Shown here piece by piece: positions 46,901-55,649 of a stretch of 64,000 nucleotides of DNA. The number at the start of each line of letters is the position of its first letter. Position 1 is the first letter of the stretch. The stretch comes from Clytia hemisphaerica (taxonomy: Eukaryota; Cnidaria; Hydrozoa; Leptothecata; Clytiidae): NCBI GenBank assembly GCA_902728285.1, contig CACVBU010000878.1, positions 1,675,786 through 1,739,785 on the forward strand, written 5' to 3'. The notes below the pieces were generated by a model, which ran no database searches, had not been told where the DNA came from, and saw only the letters and a list, made by a program, of their open reading frames with translations. A program made the position numbers and the translations under genes.

Positions 46901-49900
46901 TACCAGAGATTTCAGATCTTGTAGAGTCTTCTAAACTCAAAGTTCAATCATCAGCTGAAATGAAATCTTCGACATCCTTTATACCACCAGAGACTTCAGA
47001 TATTACTGAATCTTCAAAGCTTAATTCACCACCAACAAATACAAATATACAATCGTCTACAATTCAAACGTTGACGTCTGTGATCTCACCAGAGCTTAGT
47101 GAACCTTCATTAGTATCTCAAACAATACATCAAACAGTCTCACTAAAGTTTACAACAGACTTATCAACACCGACAAACACTGACGGACAAACACAAACGA
47201 TAAAACAGACATCGAATATACGTCCACAATCCTCATCACGGGACGCTTTGACAACAACTTTTCAAACGGAAACTACTGGTAAAATATTTTTCTCCATTTT
47301 CACTTTCCGTTTTACTATCAACAAGCGAACAACGAGAACAAGAACTTTGAAATGAGAAATTATCTAACCCACACTTGAAATATATCACTGACTCTAAGCT
47401 AGTAAGATTCTTAATACTCAAGCTTCTAGCAATAGGCCCTTCCAGAAAATTATTCTACGGGGTTGTTGAGAAATTACGGCCGACTTATGTATTTCTGTAA
47501 CTCCCCGGATATCCGATATCCGGACACCCCCATGAAATAATTTTCTGGACGAGCCCATGATGTATACTAGAGATGAACCCAATGAAATTCGTAATCCTCA
47601 AGCTTAGCAATGTACATTACACCCTAAAGGCTGGTCTCCACTTACACGCGCTTCAATCGCACTTTTTCGAGCAAAGGTTTCACGCTATTGGTCAAAAGAC
47701 CCCGTTTACGTGATCTGACGTAACGGTTGAAAAAAATTTTAAATGTATTCAACTTTTTTTTTCGAGCGCGTGCTACATTTTTATGATGTAATCTTAATAC
47801 CAAGCAAAAAGGATTGAAGCCAAAAAGTGCGATTGCAGCGCGCGCAATTGGAGACCAGCCTTAAAACACTATAACTGATGTTTCATTTTTTTACAGCACA
47901 ACCAACGCACACCGAGACAACTCAATCATTCGTAACTCAAACACTTTCCATAGCTGTACCTCAAAACTCCATCCAATTACAATCATCGCCACAAGATAAA
48001 ATACAACCATTTACATCTCTGGGAAGTCTACCAACGCAACTCTTAACATATTCATCAAGAGTATCAGAACTAGCTTCGTCGACATCTTATAAATACGACC
48101 TTACACAAACCCGTTTACCATCAGACTATCTACCCATTGAATCAACAAATCAACTCGTATCTTCATCACCAGAGTTCCATCAAACCTATATGGTCACAAC
48201 AACAGAGTCTCCTACCAATTCTCATCTGCGACCATCCTCATCTGTGGACAATCATATAACCAAAATTATGTCAACTCCTATCACCAATACTGACGTTTTA
48301 CCATCAATAGAAACTCCATTTTCTCCGAACACCGACCTATATACCTCATTATTATCATCGTCAATTTCGACATCTAAGGAGACTTCTTCAATGGAAAACG
48401 GTGTTTTTGAATCAACTTTCTTTTATAAAGAATCCTCAAACATTTTAGAATCGTCACTTGAAATGAAATCTTCAGCATTGCCCATAGACCCTACGGATAG
48501 TCTTCATCTCTCTATGACTTCAATCGTACAAGAAACTATACCTTCATGGTCTACTGGTGGCTCTTTGGCCACGTCATTTCTTGAAGAAACATCAATTTTA
48601 CCAACAAAGTCAATTCCAATTGGTAAGAATTTCACAGTTTTTAATTCATGATATGCACCATTGCAATATCTTCAAAATATCTTCAATATATGCAAAATCT
48701 ATCTCAACAGCTGATTGGTTGAATGTGAGGTATTGACTGATTTTACGTCACTTACAACCAATCAGCTGTTGGGTCCGTGATGTAATATCAGAAGACATTG
48801 CAAAGGTGCATATCGTGAATATGGGCCTAATGATATAAACAATTTTTTTAATTCTTTTACTACCCTCGCTTTTCAGGTTCAGGTAGAACAAAAGATTTAA
48901 CTATTCCAAGCTACGCATATTATGTCCGTGTATATTAACTCTGCAAAATATTAGTCTACACTATAGACAGCTCCAGGCTTCTACGCTCGAAACGAAGGAA
49001 GATATATGACGTAGCCTAAGGAAATAAATGACCACCCCATAAAAAATGCTTTGAAACGTTATACATTAAATAAGTCTTCGTGACTTGAACCCCTATAACT
49101 CTGAATGTCTCCATAACTCGAACAAGCTAAATGGTCTCTTTAGTTAACAATGCCTTATAAACCTTAATTCATAACTTGAACGAAAACGCGAACAAATTTT
49201 CCCATGCGTGTTCGACATGAATTACGGAGACTCCAACGTAGAATCAAAGGACTCAAATCATTTAATTTTTTTCTGTTTTACAGATTTTCCATCCTCATCA
49301 GTCGTGGTACCAACACGACGTCCTCACATTAATTTGACCTGTGACGACCAACCGTGCAATGGGTATCCGTGTTCTAATGTATCCGATAACGGATTAATGT
49401 TCCGTTGCCAGTGTCCGTTTCCAACTGTTAGTCCCAGGTGCTCAATCGGTAAATATATTTCTTTTCCCTTTGAACTTTATTCTGGGGTCCACTTAAAGCT
49501 TTTTTATAGACTGGATGGTGCGACTTAAGTGTGCTAGAGTATATGGTGAATCTCGATCTTAAGCTTTTGCTTAGGCGAACTGGAAAACAGTCAGTATATT
49601 TTCAACTCTAAATAGTTTTTTGTTCATATTGGAAGTTTATCGTGGCTTAAGATCACGAGATTTATGTTTGGCTACGTTTCAAGAGATTCTTCTCCAATCG
49701 TTGGCCAAGTTGGAGGATGTTTTCTTCACTATTTGTAATAAGACCTTCTGATTACTCATTATTAGTTTTTTTCGTTGTTTGGAACTTTCATTCTTTTTCG
49801 TTCAAAATGGCAACCCCGTCAAATTCCTCTTGTCTATAGTCTAGCAAGCTAGACGACTAATTTATACATAGTAGAAATAAAGCAAAAAGTAATGAAGGGA

Positions 49901-52900
49901 GCAATTTTAGTTGTCTAGAAACCTTTGTGCACTAACTCCAAACAAAAGAAAAGTGTCAATATTGCAATTATAATCTTTTCGCGCTCAAAAAAAATATTGA
50001 AAAAAAAATGTGTGTGGATTTATGTACTAGCCGGGGTACTTTACAGTAATGGGATAAACTTTTGCGGGGATTAAATTTCGCGGATTTCGCGGATTAGGGT
50101 GTCATCCGCGAAAATCCGCGAAATTAAGTCCCAATGGAAATTTGGAAGGGCCTCATCCGCGAAATACTTCTAAACAAAACTCAAAATATGTCAAATAAAT
50201 ACTATTTAAATGGTTACTTGCACCAAAGAAGCGCAAATAATGTGTATTTCAACAACCAACATGTATGATTTGACAGTGAAAGTCAAAAAATCGTGAAAAT
50301 TATGACACCCAATAGTGCCACCCGCGAAATTAAGTCCCCACGAAATTTTTGAATTTAACGGATAGGCCTAACCGCGAAATTTAATCCCCGCGAAAGTTTA
50401 TCCCATTAAAGTATCTATAAGGCTGGAACACCGGATTCTTCCAGTCGTTTATACAAACTAAATCCCGTATTATTATTAGTAGTAATGGTATTATTAGTAT
50501 TACACGCATTATAAACGACTCCAGTCAGCTCCAGTCTATCTTGTCTACTTCACAGTCTACTCCCACTCGTCCGTTGGGCTTTTCCGTGATATCGGATATC
50601 CAGGGGGTTAAATATCTACAAGGGGCGGATATCCAGGGGGTAAAGTGTCATTTCAAGTAAAAAATACGATATCCAAGGAGCTGAGCATATTTTTAAGAGT
50701 GGTCTTTACTAATAAAGTAGGATATCCAGGGGGTTCGATACTTCAAAAAATCAATATCCTCAACAGTGGAAGTAAAAAACATTTCTGGAAAAGCCCATTA
50801 GTTCGTCTGCTGCCAGCTTTGCTCGGGATCGGCTCATTAGTTTTTTTCTGATTTTTTATACAATGTTGAAGCAAGTCTAAAAGTGGATTAATCCGTTTGG
50901 TCGTAAAAACCGGGTTTTCTTTATTGTTGAACTTCCCTTTTGTCATTTTTAGGGAAAATGAGCATTTCTTGCGTGTATACGTGTCCGATACAGTGTGGCC
51001 GTAAAAAAAAGTGGAACAATTATTTTGTATATTGTAATCCTTGATTTCTTACTTAAATTGAGATACTATATATATCACAAGAATTAGCAAGAATTAGCAA
51101 GAACTATAAGATTTGAGTTTATCGACCCAGTGATATTCATATTGAAAGTTTATCGTGGCTTGGATCACAGATTTACATTTGGCAAAGGTAAATCTCGTGA
51201 TCCAAGCCACGATAAACTTCCAATAAGAATTATAAGAGTTTATCTCTCTTAATTCTAGCTTTCAATTTGTTTACTTGCCAATTTTTATAAAAAAAGACAA
51301 CTTCTAAAGATCTCAATTGCAGTTTACTCTTTGATCGTGGATATTTCTTTCAAACGAATTTTTATCTTCCGAAGGACTTTTCCGTCTACCTTGAAATTTA
51401 TAAACCTTCCGTTTACCTAAGGTTGAACTACCACTGGTACAAAAATGAACGTTGTAGCGTAAGTAGAAAAAAAACCCTCTTTAAAAAATCCCAAATTTAA
51501 CCGCTAAAAATAGTGAATTTTTCAACCAAAAATACATTTAAATATAGCGCTTTTGATTCTCTAAAACAAGCAAAAAAAATTTCCACAATTATATTTGACT
51601 ATCAAAGGTTACAGGCATTCTTGTTTCCACTGCCAGCTATTTGAATTTCGTGGACCTCGTCGTGCAAAAAGTGCGCAGGCTCGGATACAGAGGGAGGCTA
51701 TAACCAATGGAGGAGAGTGCACTTTATTATCGTATTACCTTATATGGAAAATAATTACTCTCCATGAATAAGACAGCCTACCTCCTGTATCCGACCCTGG
51801 TGCTATCATCACGTCCATCCTTCCTTTATTATACAAAGTCTAAATTTTCTAAGTCTCCGGGTCTCCTCAGTTTTTTTTGGAACACGACGCAAGTAATATC
51901 TTTCTACAAAAAACTTCGGGACCATACTCTACAGACATAAATGGAACATTTACTTTCACAAAAGTACATAGATACGACACAAAAGAATAAGGGAGAAATA
52001 TAAAAAAGACAATCAACAAAGGTTTTGTTGACCCTGTTTTCAGTACCTTACACCCTAGACAGGAGACCCGTCTTGTGTTTTTTTATAAATCGATGTACAC
52101 AAGACGGGTTCGAGCTGTGAGTCCATTATTGGACTCACATTTTTTACAGTGGGAAATTCGAATTTAGCGCTGTCCTCACTTACTAAGATAAAAACCAAAT
52201 TTCGGAAGTTGCGCTTTATCTAAGAAAGTGTGACCAGTAAAAGAACAACAAAATTTGATTGGCTATGTTTTCAACCGTTATTAGGATCTGAGAAATTCAA
52301 ACTCTCAGCCCATACCATGCTATACATTTCGCCATCAGTTTATCAAAAAAGAAATCATAGCATGGATTCCCTGGCTACTAACACCCGGGAAACTGTGTAA
52401 TTCTAAATAATCAACAAAGCTGCAAATAATTAAAAGATTGGCAAGATGAAGGCATAGCCTAGAGTCAGATGTGGCTCTTCTATCTAGGATATATGCATTA
52501 TTCAAAACACTTACAAAAATGCTGAACATCTTTAAGAACATTTTCAGATTTAAACCCGGGGGAGAGGAACTCGATTCAAAAATGACCGAAAAGCTGCCGA
52601 AAATTAGGCCTTTGAAATCGGACCCTTAAGGGTCATTTAGACTACACATTATATTAACGAATATTTAACAATATCATTTTCGGACCGTAATGTACGAAGT
52701 AAATAACAAGTGCTCTGTTTTAAAAAGGAATTTTCTTTCTGTAAACAATCCCCCTATATTGTTGGAAAATTGCAAATCGAGCTGACAATATATTGCGGAC
52801 ACCTTTTCAATATATTACCGTCACTCAGCAATATATCAACAATGAGGGAAAAACTTAGCAAAATTTGAGAAAATAAGACGAATACCAATTCTTGTATTTT

Positions 52901-53885
52901 CTCTTTCAGCATCGGTGATTCATTTCCCCCGTTTCAACGGACACTCCTATTTGGAATTACCACCAATCACCATGACAACGAAACAAAACACTATTCACAT
53001 CATTTTCCATACAATAAACAAAGAGGGATTACTTTTATACGCCTTTCACCAGAACTTCAAAGATCATCTAGAAATTTTCATTCAAAATGGTAAACTAGCT
53101 GTGTCGTTAAGTACTGGAGATACAGCAGCTATGGTAACAACACATCAACGGATTGATAATGGACAGACTATAGCTTCGAGTATAAAGTAACGATTTTCTT
53201 TTACATTTATAATTTTCAAATTTTCGCTGCTATAGTACTTTCTGTTAAAAGTTTTTAAGGTTTGCTAAGAGCTTAAAAGATGACTCCACGATAAAACTCT
53301 GATTTAGCCTCCAGGCCCATGCCATCAGAAAGCGTTTTTTAATCTCCCTCAACTCCCTCTCTCTGTACGGATATATGCCGTACTTAAGGGTACCTTTTTT
53401 GGACCTTTAAAGACCCTCTAAAGGGTCGTAAAAATGACAATATCTAATGTCAGTCCCCCTAAGGGTTAAAAACTAAAACTAAAATCCCGGTAAGGATACT
53501 AAAATTCACAAAACTTTGGTTGTTCCCTCGATTTTAGACCCTAGAATTTCTGATTTTCAAAAGTCGGGTGGCATCCCCCCCCTCTCCTTCTGTAATTCCT
53601 AGTACCCCCGGGGCTCAAACCCAATTTGTTAATACTTCAACACTTCCCTTTTAATCGATGTTATTTTTCTCAGAATCGATGCAGCTGCAAGACTAGTCAC
53701 CATATCAATCGAAAATGGAGAAACGGTGAGTAAAGCTATATCATCAAGTTTAAAGAGTGTCCAGCTGACATCTTCATGGTTCCTTGGAGGAACACCAGAT
53801 GATGTGTACACAGAAAGTGGAATAACGAAGTTCAATGGATGCGTGAAAGAGTTTACTGTCAATAGTAAACCGTATAGACTAGCGG
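33797..53885 (+). CDS. large EGF-repeat/mucin/laminin-G protein, 3'-partial (10 exons)
   Basis: An extracellular or cell-surface protein of at least 2,036 residues. Exons: 33797-34913, 35644-37532, 38297-38485, 43841-44051, 45741-46019, 46235-47278, 47897-48622, 49284-49448, 52910-53186, 53674-53885. All junctions are GT/AG and phase-compatible. Order: hydrophobic signal peptide (about residues 1-19), ~150 unrecognised residues, 26 EGF modules (many with D-I-N-E-C calcium-binding starts), ~680 Ser/Thr-rich residues resembling a mucin, a 27th EGF, then a laminin-G domain. The start ATG is followed by the signal peptide. An upstream out-of-frame ATG (33775) could lower initiation. The order EGF array, Ser/Thr-rich stretch, EGF-LamG resembles Eyes-shut; Crumbs is the other candidate. 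Notch is unlikely, as no LNR region is seen. The last exon ends in phase 1, so further exons lie downstream. Confidence 0.9.
35369..35505. repeat. GGATATCC-motif repeat fragment
   Basis: In intron 1: CTTGGATATCCTCTCTTATCAAGATGC and CCCCCTGGATATCCGATATCC match the repeats at 4190-4470 and 50580-50800. Confidence 0.75.
35644..37532 (+). CDS. EGF/LamG gene exon 2: end of EGF 5 through EGF 21
   Basis: After a TTTTCTAG acceptor, one 1,889-base exon carries the remainder of EGF 5 and sixteen complete modules without an intron. Many modules have consensus Ca-binding and hydroxylation-site motifs (for example INECDNDPC). It ends at AAG|GTATGA in phase 0. Confidence 0.95.
37562..37770. mobile_element. 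TIR element with GTTCAGACGTTACGG end, copy 2
   Basis: The left 150 bases closely match 6024-6180. The right end is degenerate. It sits 30 bases after the exon 2 donor, in intron 2. Confidence 0.75.
38297..38485 (+). CDS. EGF/LamG gene exon 3: EGF 22 and first part of 23
   Basis: 63 codons between a TTTCAG acceptor and a GTAAGT donor, phase 0 at both ends. It encodes ICINQTCNHGDC... and stops before the last Cys of EGF 23, which is completed 5.4 kb downstream. Confidence 0.9.
38711..42672. mobile_element. host TIR-like element containing the palindrome
   Basis: The left flank starts after TAA with AGGCTTGGCGACACGAGAA. The right part ends GCCT followed by TAA. GCAACATGCTCCATCCCACC at 42458 is inverted at 42652-42671. 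This suggests an AGGC-ended, TAA-flanked (Harbinger-like) element, or two, into which the palindrome inserted. Boundaries uncertain. Confidence 0.45.
38757..42453. mobile_element. 3.7-kb near-perfect palindrome, Mutator-like structure
   Basis: The left arm (38757-40614) and the right arm (40624-42453, inverted) agree at nearly every base, with scattered substitutions and small indels. Each arm begins TAGCC and ends GGCTA. The nine bases CAATGCAAC occur before the left arm (38748-38756), in the centre (40615-40623) and after the right arm (42454-42462). A 9-bp duplication with long inverted repeats is typical of Mutator-like elements. No transposase is encoded. It sits in intron 3 of the EGF/LamG gene. 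Confidence 0.85.
42673..43598. other. intron 3 remainder, no gene seen
   Basis: Includes a CTAATAAAAAAGCGTGTATTTAAA edge of the ATAAGAAC family (about 42680), a small inverted repeat around 43280-43320 (AAATATTTTACGAGTTCC...GGAACGAGTGAAATATTT), and otherwise unremarkable AT-rich intron. Confidence 0.5.
43611..43828 (+). mobile_element. complete tRNA-derived SINE
   Basis: The tRNA-like head at 43612-43683 has an A box (TAGCTCAGTCGG) and a B box (GGTTCGATACC). It is followed by a GC-richer body identical in kind to 1-142, and a CTTA-repeat tail. The 12-bp CTATTACTCCAG stands at both ends (43599-43610, 43829-43840). The head resembles tRNA-Ile or tRNA-Lys. The anticodon arm pairs poorly, so it is not a working tRNA gene. 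Confidence 0.93.
43841..44051 (+). CDS. EGF/LamG gene exon 4: end of EGF 23, EGF 24, start of 25
   Basis: Starts AGFTGKLC, supplying the final Cys of EGF 23. Its acceptor (CTCCAG at 43835-43840) is the downstream copy of a 12-bp target duplication made by the adjacent SINE. It ends at a GTATG donor in phase 1. Confidence 0.9.
44052..45740. other. intron 4, with a MITE and a short tandem repeat
   Basis: TAATCACATGATAA at 44706 is inverted at 44840-44855, with GAGTGCAATTC and GAATTGTACGAG inside: a ~150-bp MITE. ACGATTAATTGCTCTCT is repeated in tandem at about 45090-45140. No exon seen. Confidence 0.6.
45741..46019 (+). CDS. EGF/LamG gene exon 5: end of EGF 25, EGF 26
   Basis: Phase 1-1. Starts GYQCLCNEEYTG after a TTTTTACAG acceptor. 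EGF 26 is LNECLSSPC..., followed by the first Ser/Thr/Asn-rich residues. Donor GTAATG. Confidence 0.9.
46235..47278 (+). CDS. EGF/LamG gene exon 6: Ser/Thr-rich mucin-like
   Basis: About 348 codons dominated by Ser, Thr, Pro and Ile with no Cys, an O-glycosylation-type sequence. The chosen acceptor (CTTTATTAAATAG at 46234) has a pyrimidine tract and fits phase 1. A second phase-compatible AG at 46264 would shorten it by ten residues. Phase 1-1. Confidence 0.78.
47450..47560. repeat. GGATATCC-motif repeat fragment
   Basis: CAGAAAATTATT...AATAATTTTCTGG inverted ends bracket CCCCGGATATCCGATATCCGG. In intron 6 of the EGF/LamG gene. Confidence 0.65.
47628..47861. mobile_element. Harbinger-like MITE, copy 3
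   Basis: Starts AGGCTGGTCTCCACTT, ends inverted, TAA on both sides. Internal ATGATGTAATCTTAAT corresponds to the conserved block of copies 1 and 2. Located in intron 6, immediately before exon 7. Confidence 0.85.
47897..48622 (+). CDS. EGF/LamG gene exon 7: Ser/Thr-rich mucin-like
   Basis: 242 codons of the same composition as exon 6, after a TTTTTTTACAG acceptor, with donor GTAAGA. Phase 1-1. The Harbinger-like MITE copy 3 ends 36 bases before the exon. Confidence 0.85.
48651..48826. mobile_element. MITE with CATGATATGCACC ends
   Basis: The left ATGATATGCACCATTGCAAT is mirrored by GACATTGCAAAGGTGCATATCGTG. The inner CAACAGCTGATTGGTTG/CAACCAATCAGCTGTTG pair is also inverted. Intron 7, starting about 30 bases after the exon 7 donor. 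Confidence 0.85.
49284..49448 (+). CDS. EGF/LamG gene exon 8: EGF 27
   Basis: 55 codons, phase 1-1, bounded by TTTTACAG and GTAAAT. It encodes LTCDDQPC...FRCQCPFP...RCS, a six-Cys EGF module between the mucin-like stretch and the laminin-G domain. Confidence 0.88.
50037..50413. mobile_element. MITE with TACTTTA..GGGATAAACTTT ends
   Basis: TAATGGGATAAACTTT and CGGGGATTAAATTTCGCGG at the left are mirrored at the right. TTTCGCGG words recur. TA at the ends. It shares the TACTTTA start and TTTCGCG iteration with 28463-28939. Intron 8. Confidence 0.88.
50575..50800. repeat. GGATATCCAGGGGGT repeat, inverted copy of 4190-4470
   Basis: At least four GATATCCAGGGGGT-type motifs at irregular spacing, with spacers matching the reverse complement of the 4-kb copy. 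Intron 8. Confidence 0.8.
51130..51235. mobile_element. MITE with ATTGAAAGTTTATCGTGGCTT ends
   Basis: AAGTTTATCGTGGCTTGGATCAC is inverted at 51196-51225. A half-element with the same words is at 49625-49665. Intron 8. Confidence 0.8.
52065..52141. other. two adjacent perfect hairpins
   Basis: GACCCGTCTTGTGT pairs with ACACAAGACGGGTT across a ~22-base loop. Then GTGAGTCCA pairs with TGGACTCAC across a 4-base loop. Function unknown; probably the remnant of a foldback element in intron 8. Confidence 0.55.
52629..52845 (+). repeat. dispersed TATTG-rich repeat, copy 2
   Basis: Matches 2929-3128 in the same orientation (GGACCGTAATGTAC, TTGCAAATCGAGCTGACAATATATTG). It ends about 65 bases before exon 9. 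Confidence 0.7.
52910..53186 (+). CDS. EGF/LamG gene exon 9: first half of laminin-G domain
   Basis: Follows a TTTTCTCTTTCAG acceptor in phase 1 and ends in phase 2 before GTAACG. It has the LamG pattern: FNGHSYLELPP, then IHIIFHT, then GLLLYAFH and LEIFIQNGKLAVSLSTG. Confidence 0.88.
53674..53885 (+). CDS. EGF/LamG gene exon 10: second half of laminin-G domain
   Basis: After TTTTTCTCAG, phase 2 matches exon 9. It encodes VTISIENGE, SSWFLGGTP and a closing FNGCVKEFTVN, the usual C-terminal LamG strand with its Cys. It ends in phase 1 at a GTATGT donor. No later exon was found in the window. Confidence 0.88.
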
Positions 53886-53929
53886 GTATGTTTCTTGTTT
53901 TCTCTCTAAATCGAATCTCTATAATTTGA

Positions 53930-54120
53930 ATCTTCTTTCTGTAAACTAAAACATTTGGTCCCCTCAGCTGGAAAGTATTGTAAAATTTTCTCTATAATTC
54001 GAATCTTTCTCTAATTCGAACTAAAACATTGGCCCTTTCACATGGAAAGTAGTGTAAAAATGTTCTCAATAATTCGAATCTTTCTCTGATTCAAAGAAAG
54101 GTTTTAGTCCCTTAAAGATC
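53930..54120 (+). repeat. ~85-bp tandem repeat, 2-3 units
   Basis: AAAACATT..GGAAAGTA.TGTAAAA followed by TCTATAATTCGAATCTTTCTCT recurs. Just downstream of the last EGF/LamG exon. Confidence 0.7.
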
Positions 54121-54309
54121 GAATTAAAGAGAGGCAATTGGTATCAATGCAAAATTTGAACCTTTTCTAGTATGATCATCATCGATACAGCACGACTCTA
54201 ATGTCGCGAGCACAGAGTACAATGTCTGGTAATCGCTGTGATCTCCCTATCTAGGGGTAGGAAACTATCCCGGGATAAGGCCCGGTCCGATGATATCGGA
54301 GGTCCGCTT

Positions 54310-54420
54310 CTCTCTCTTCTCTCTTCTCTAAATCATATATAATACGTTTTCAATAAAGTTAGATCTCTCTCTTTCTCTCTTCTCTAAATCATATATAATA
54401 CGTTTTCAATAAAGTTAGAT
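54310..54420 (+). repeat. ~56-bp tandem duplication
   Basis: TCTCTAAATCATATATAATA plus CGTTTTCAATAAAGTTAGAT occurs twice, separated by CT-rich sequence. Confidence 0.85.
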
Positions 54421-54841
54421 AACTCACGCCCAGGATAACTAAAGTTTCACCCCTCTTTGTTTTGATGCGAAATGTTGAGTTCATACCTTTCCTTCAAGTT
54501 GCACTTAAAATTCCGAGCCTTCATATGAAGTTACTTAAATTTCATGAACACATATCAGGAGTTACTTTAAGAGAACTGGAAACTAATTTTTTTTCGCGGT
54601 AGAAAAAAATCGAAAAATCACATTTCGCGGGAATTATATAATTTCGCGGTTTCGCGGTTTTGCCCTATTTTTGACACATTTCTTTCTTTTTTCTAGGGAT
54701 TTTTCAACTCTTTTTGTTGAAAAATGGCCAAATTTATGAATCTCGGGTTTTAATTTTAGTGGTTTCGAAAATTGGTTCCCACAAAAATTGGTTCCCTTAA
54801 GGTATAAAAAGAAAAAGAGATGAGTGCGGGCTAAACACTAA

Positions 54842-55229
54842 AGCCATGTGTCCACTCCGGATAATTTTCAACGGATCGGAACGGTTTCTATTGTTCTGGG
54901 GATTATCTTCAACCCATTTGCTTCATATTTGTTTCACGTGAACGGTTCGAATGTTCACGTTTTTGGTCCAAACGGATAGAAAAAAAGTTGGATTTTTTCA
55001 ACTTTTTTTGCGATCCGTGTCGGATCGAAACGGTTCTATTGATTTCAAACAATGGAACATATCTGTAGAAGATTAAACTAATTAAACTTTCTTTGTATAA
55101 ATATTGTAAACAGAAAGAATCTGGTTCAGAAAATTTGAAGTGGATATTGGAAAACTGTCCGGATCGGTTTTCCAAAACATTCCGATCCAAACCGAACCGT
55201 TGAAAATTATCCGGAGTGGACACAAGGTT
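54842..55229. mobile_element. TAA-flanked MITE with GTGTCCACTCCGGATAATTT ends
   Basis: The 388-bp element ends ATGTGTCCACTCCGG and its inverse CCGGAGTGGACACAAGG. TAA on both sides fits Harbinger-type insertion. Internal GGATCGGAACGGTT and AACCGTT..GATCC words are also inverted. Confidence 0.85.
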
Positions 55230-55249
55230 TAAGACAATAAGACAGAGTT

Positions 55250-55435
55250 AGCTACCTTTTAAAAATTTATTTCATATAAAAAAGAAGCTACTAAGTTGTA
55301 TATAATATAAAGAATTTAACGTTTACATCTTGTGTGTGAAAAATGCTTCAAAATCTGACCTGATTATAAGCTCAATTGATCATTATAAAAAAATTAAACT
55401 CTATTTATACAAAATATTAATCCTAAAAAATATAT
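55250..55435. repeat. single satellite monomer
   Basis: One unit of the family that forms the array at 62530-63710 (CAGAGTTAGCTACCTTTTAAAA, AAGAATTTAACGTTTACATCTTGTG, AAAAATGCTTCAAAA). It lies in the same position relative to the coiled-coil gene's 3' end as the array does to the paralogue. Confidence 0.85.
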
Positions 55436-55649
55436 AATGGTTTATTTACATAATGTTGGATGTATTTAAAATGGGTTGGGAGCCTAAATTGAGAAACTTC
55501 AATGTTATAGGGAAGTGTAAACAGGTTTCCATGAGACATGGAAAGGATTTCAAGGTTTCAGTTTTACAAGGTTTTACATGTGAATCTGCATTTCTTTTGA
55601 TAATGAAACTTAATATTTGAAATTCATAGCTTATAGATATAAAAAATCA

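Noticed and set aside
33797..53885. Notch receptor
   Set aside because: EGF modules are Notch-like, but a long Ser/Thr-rich stretch and a laminin-G domain follow, and no LNR repeats are seen.
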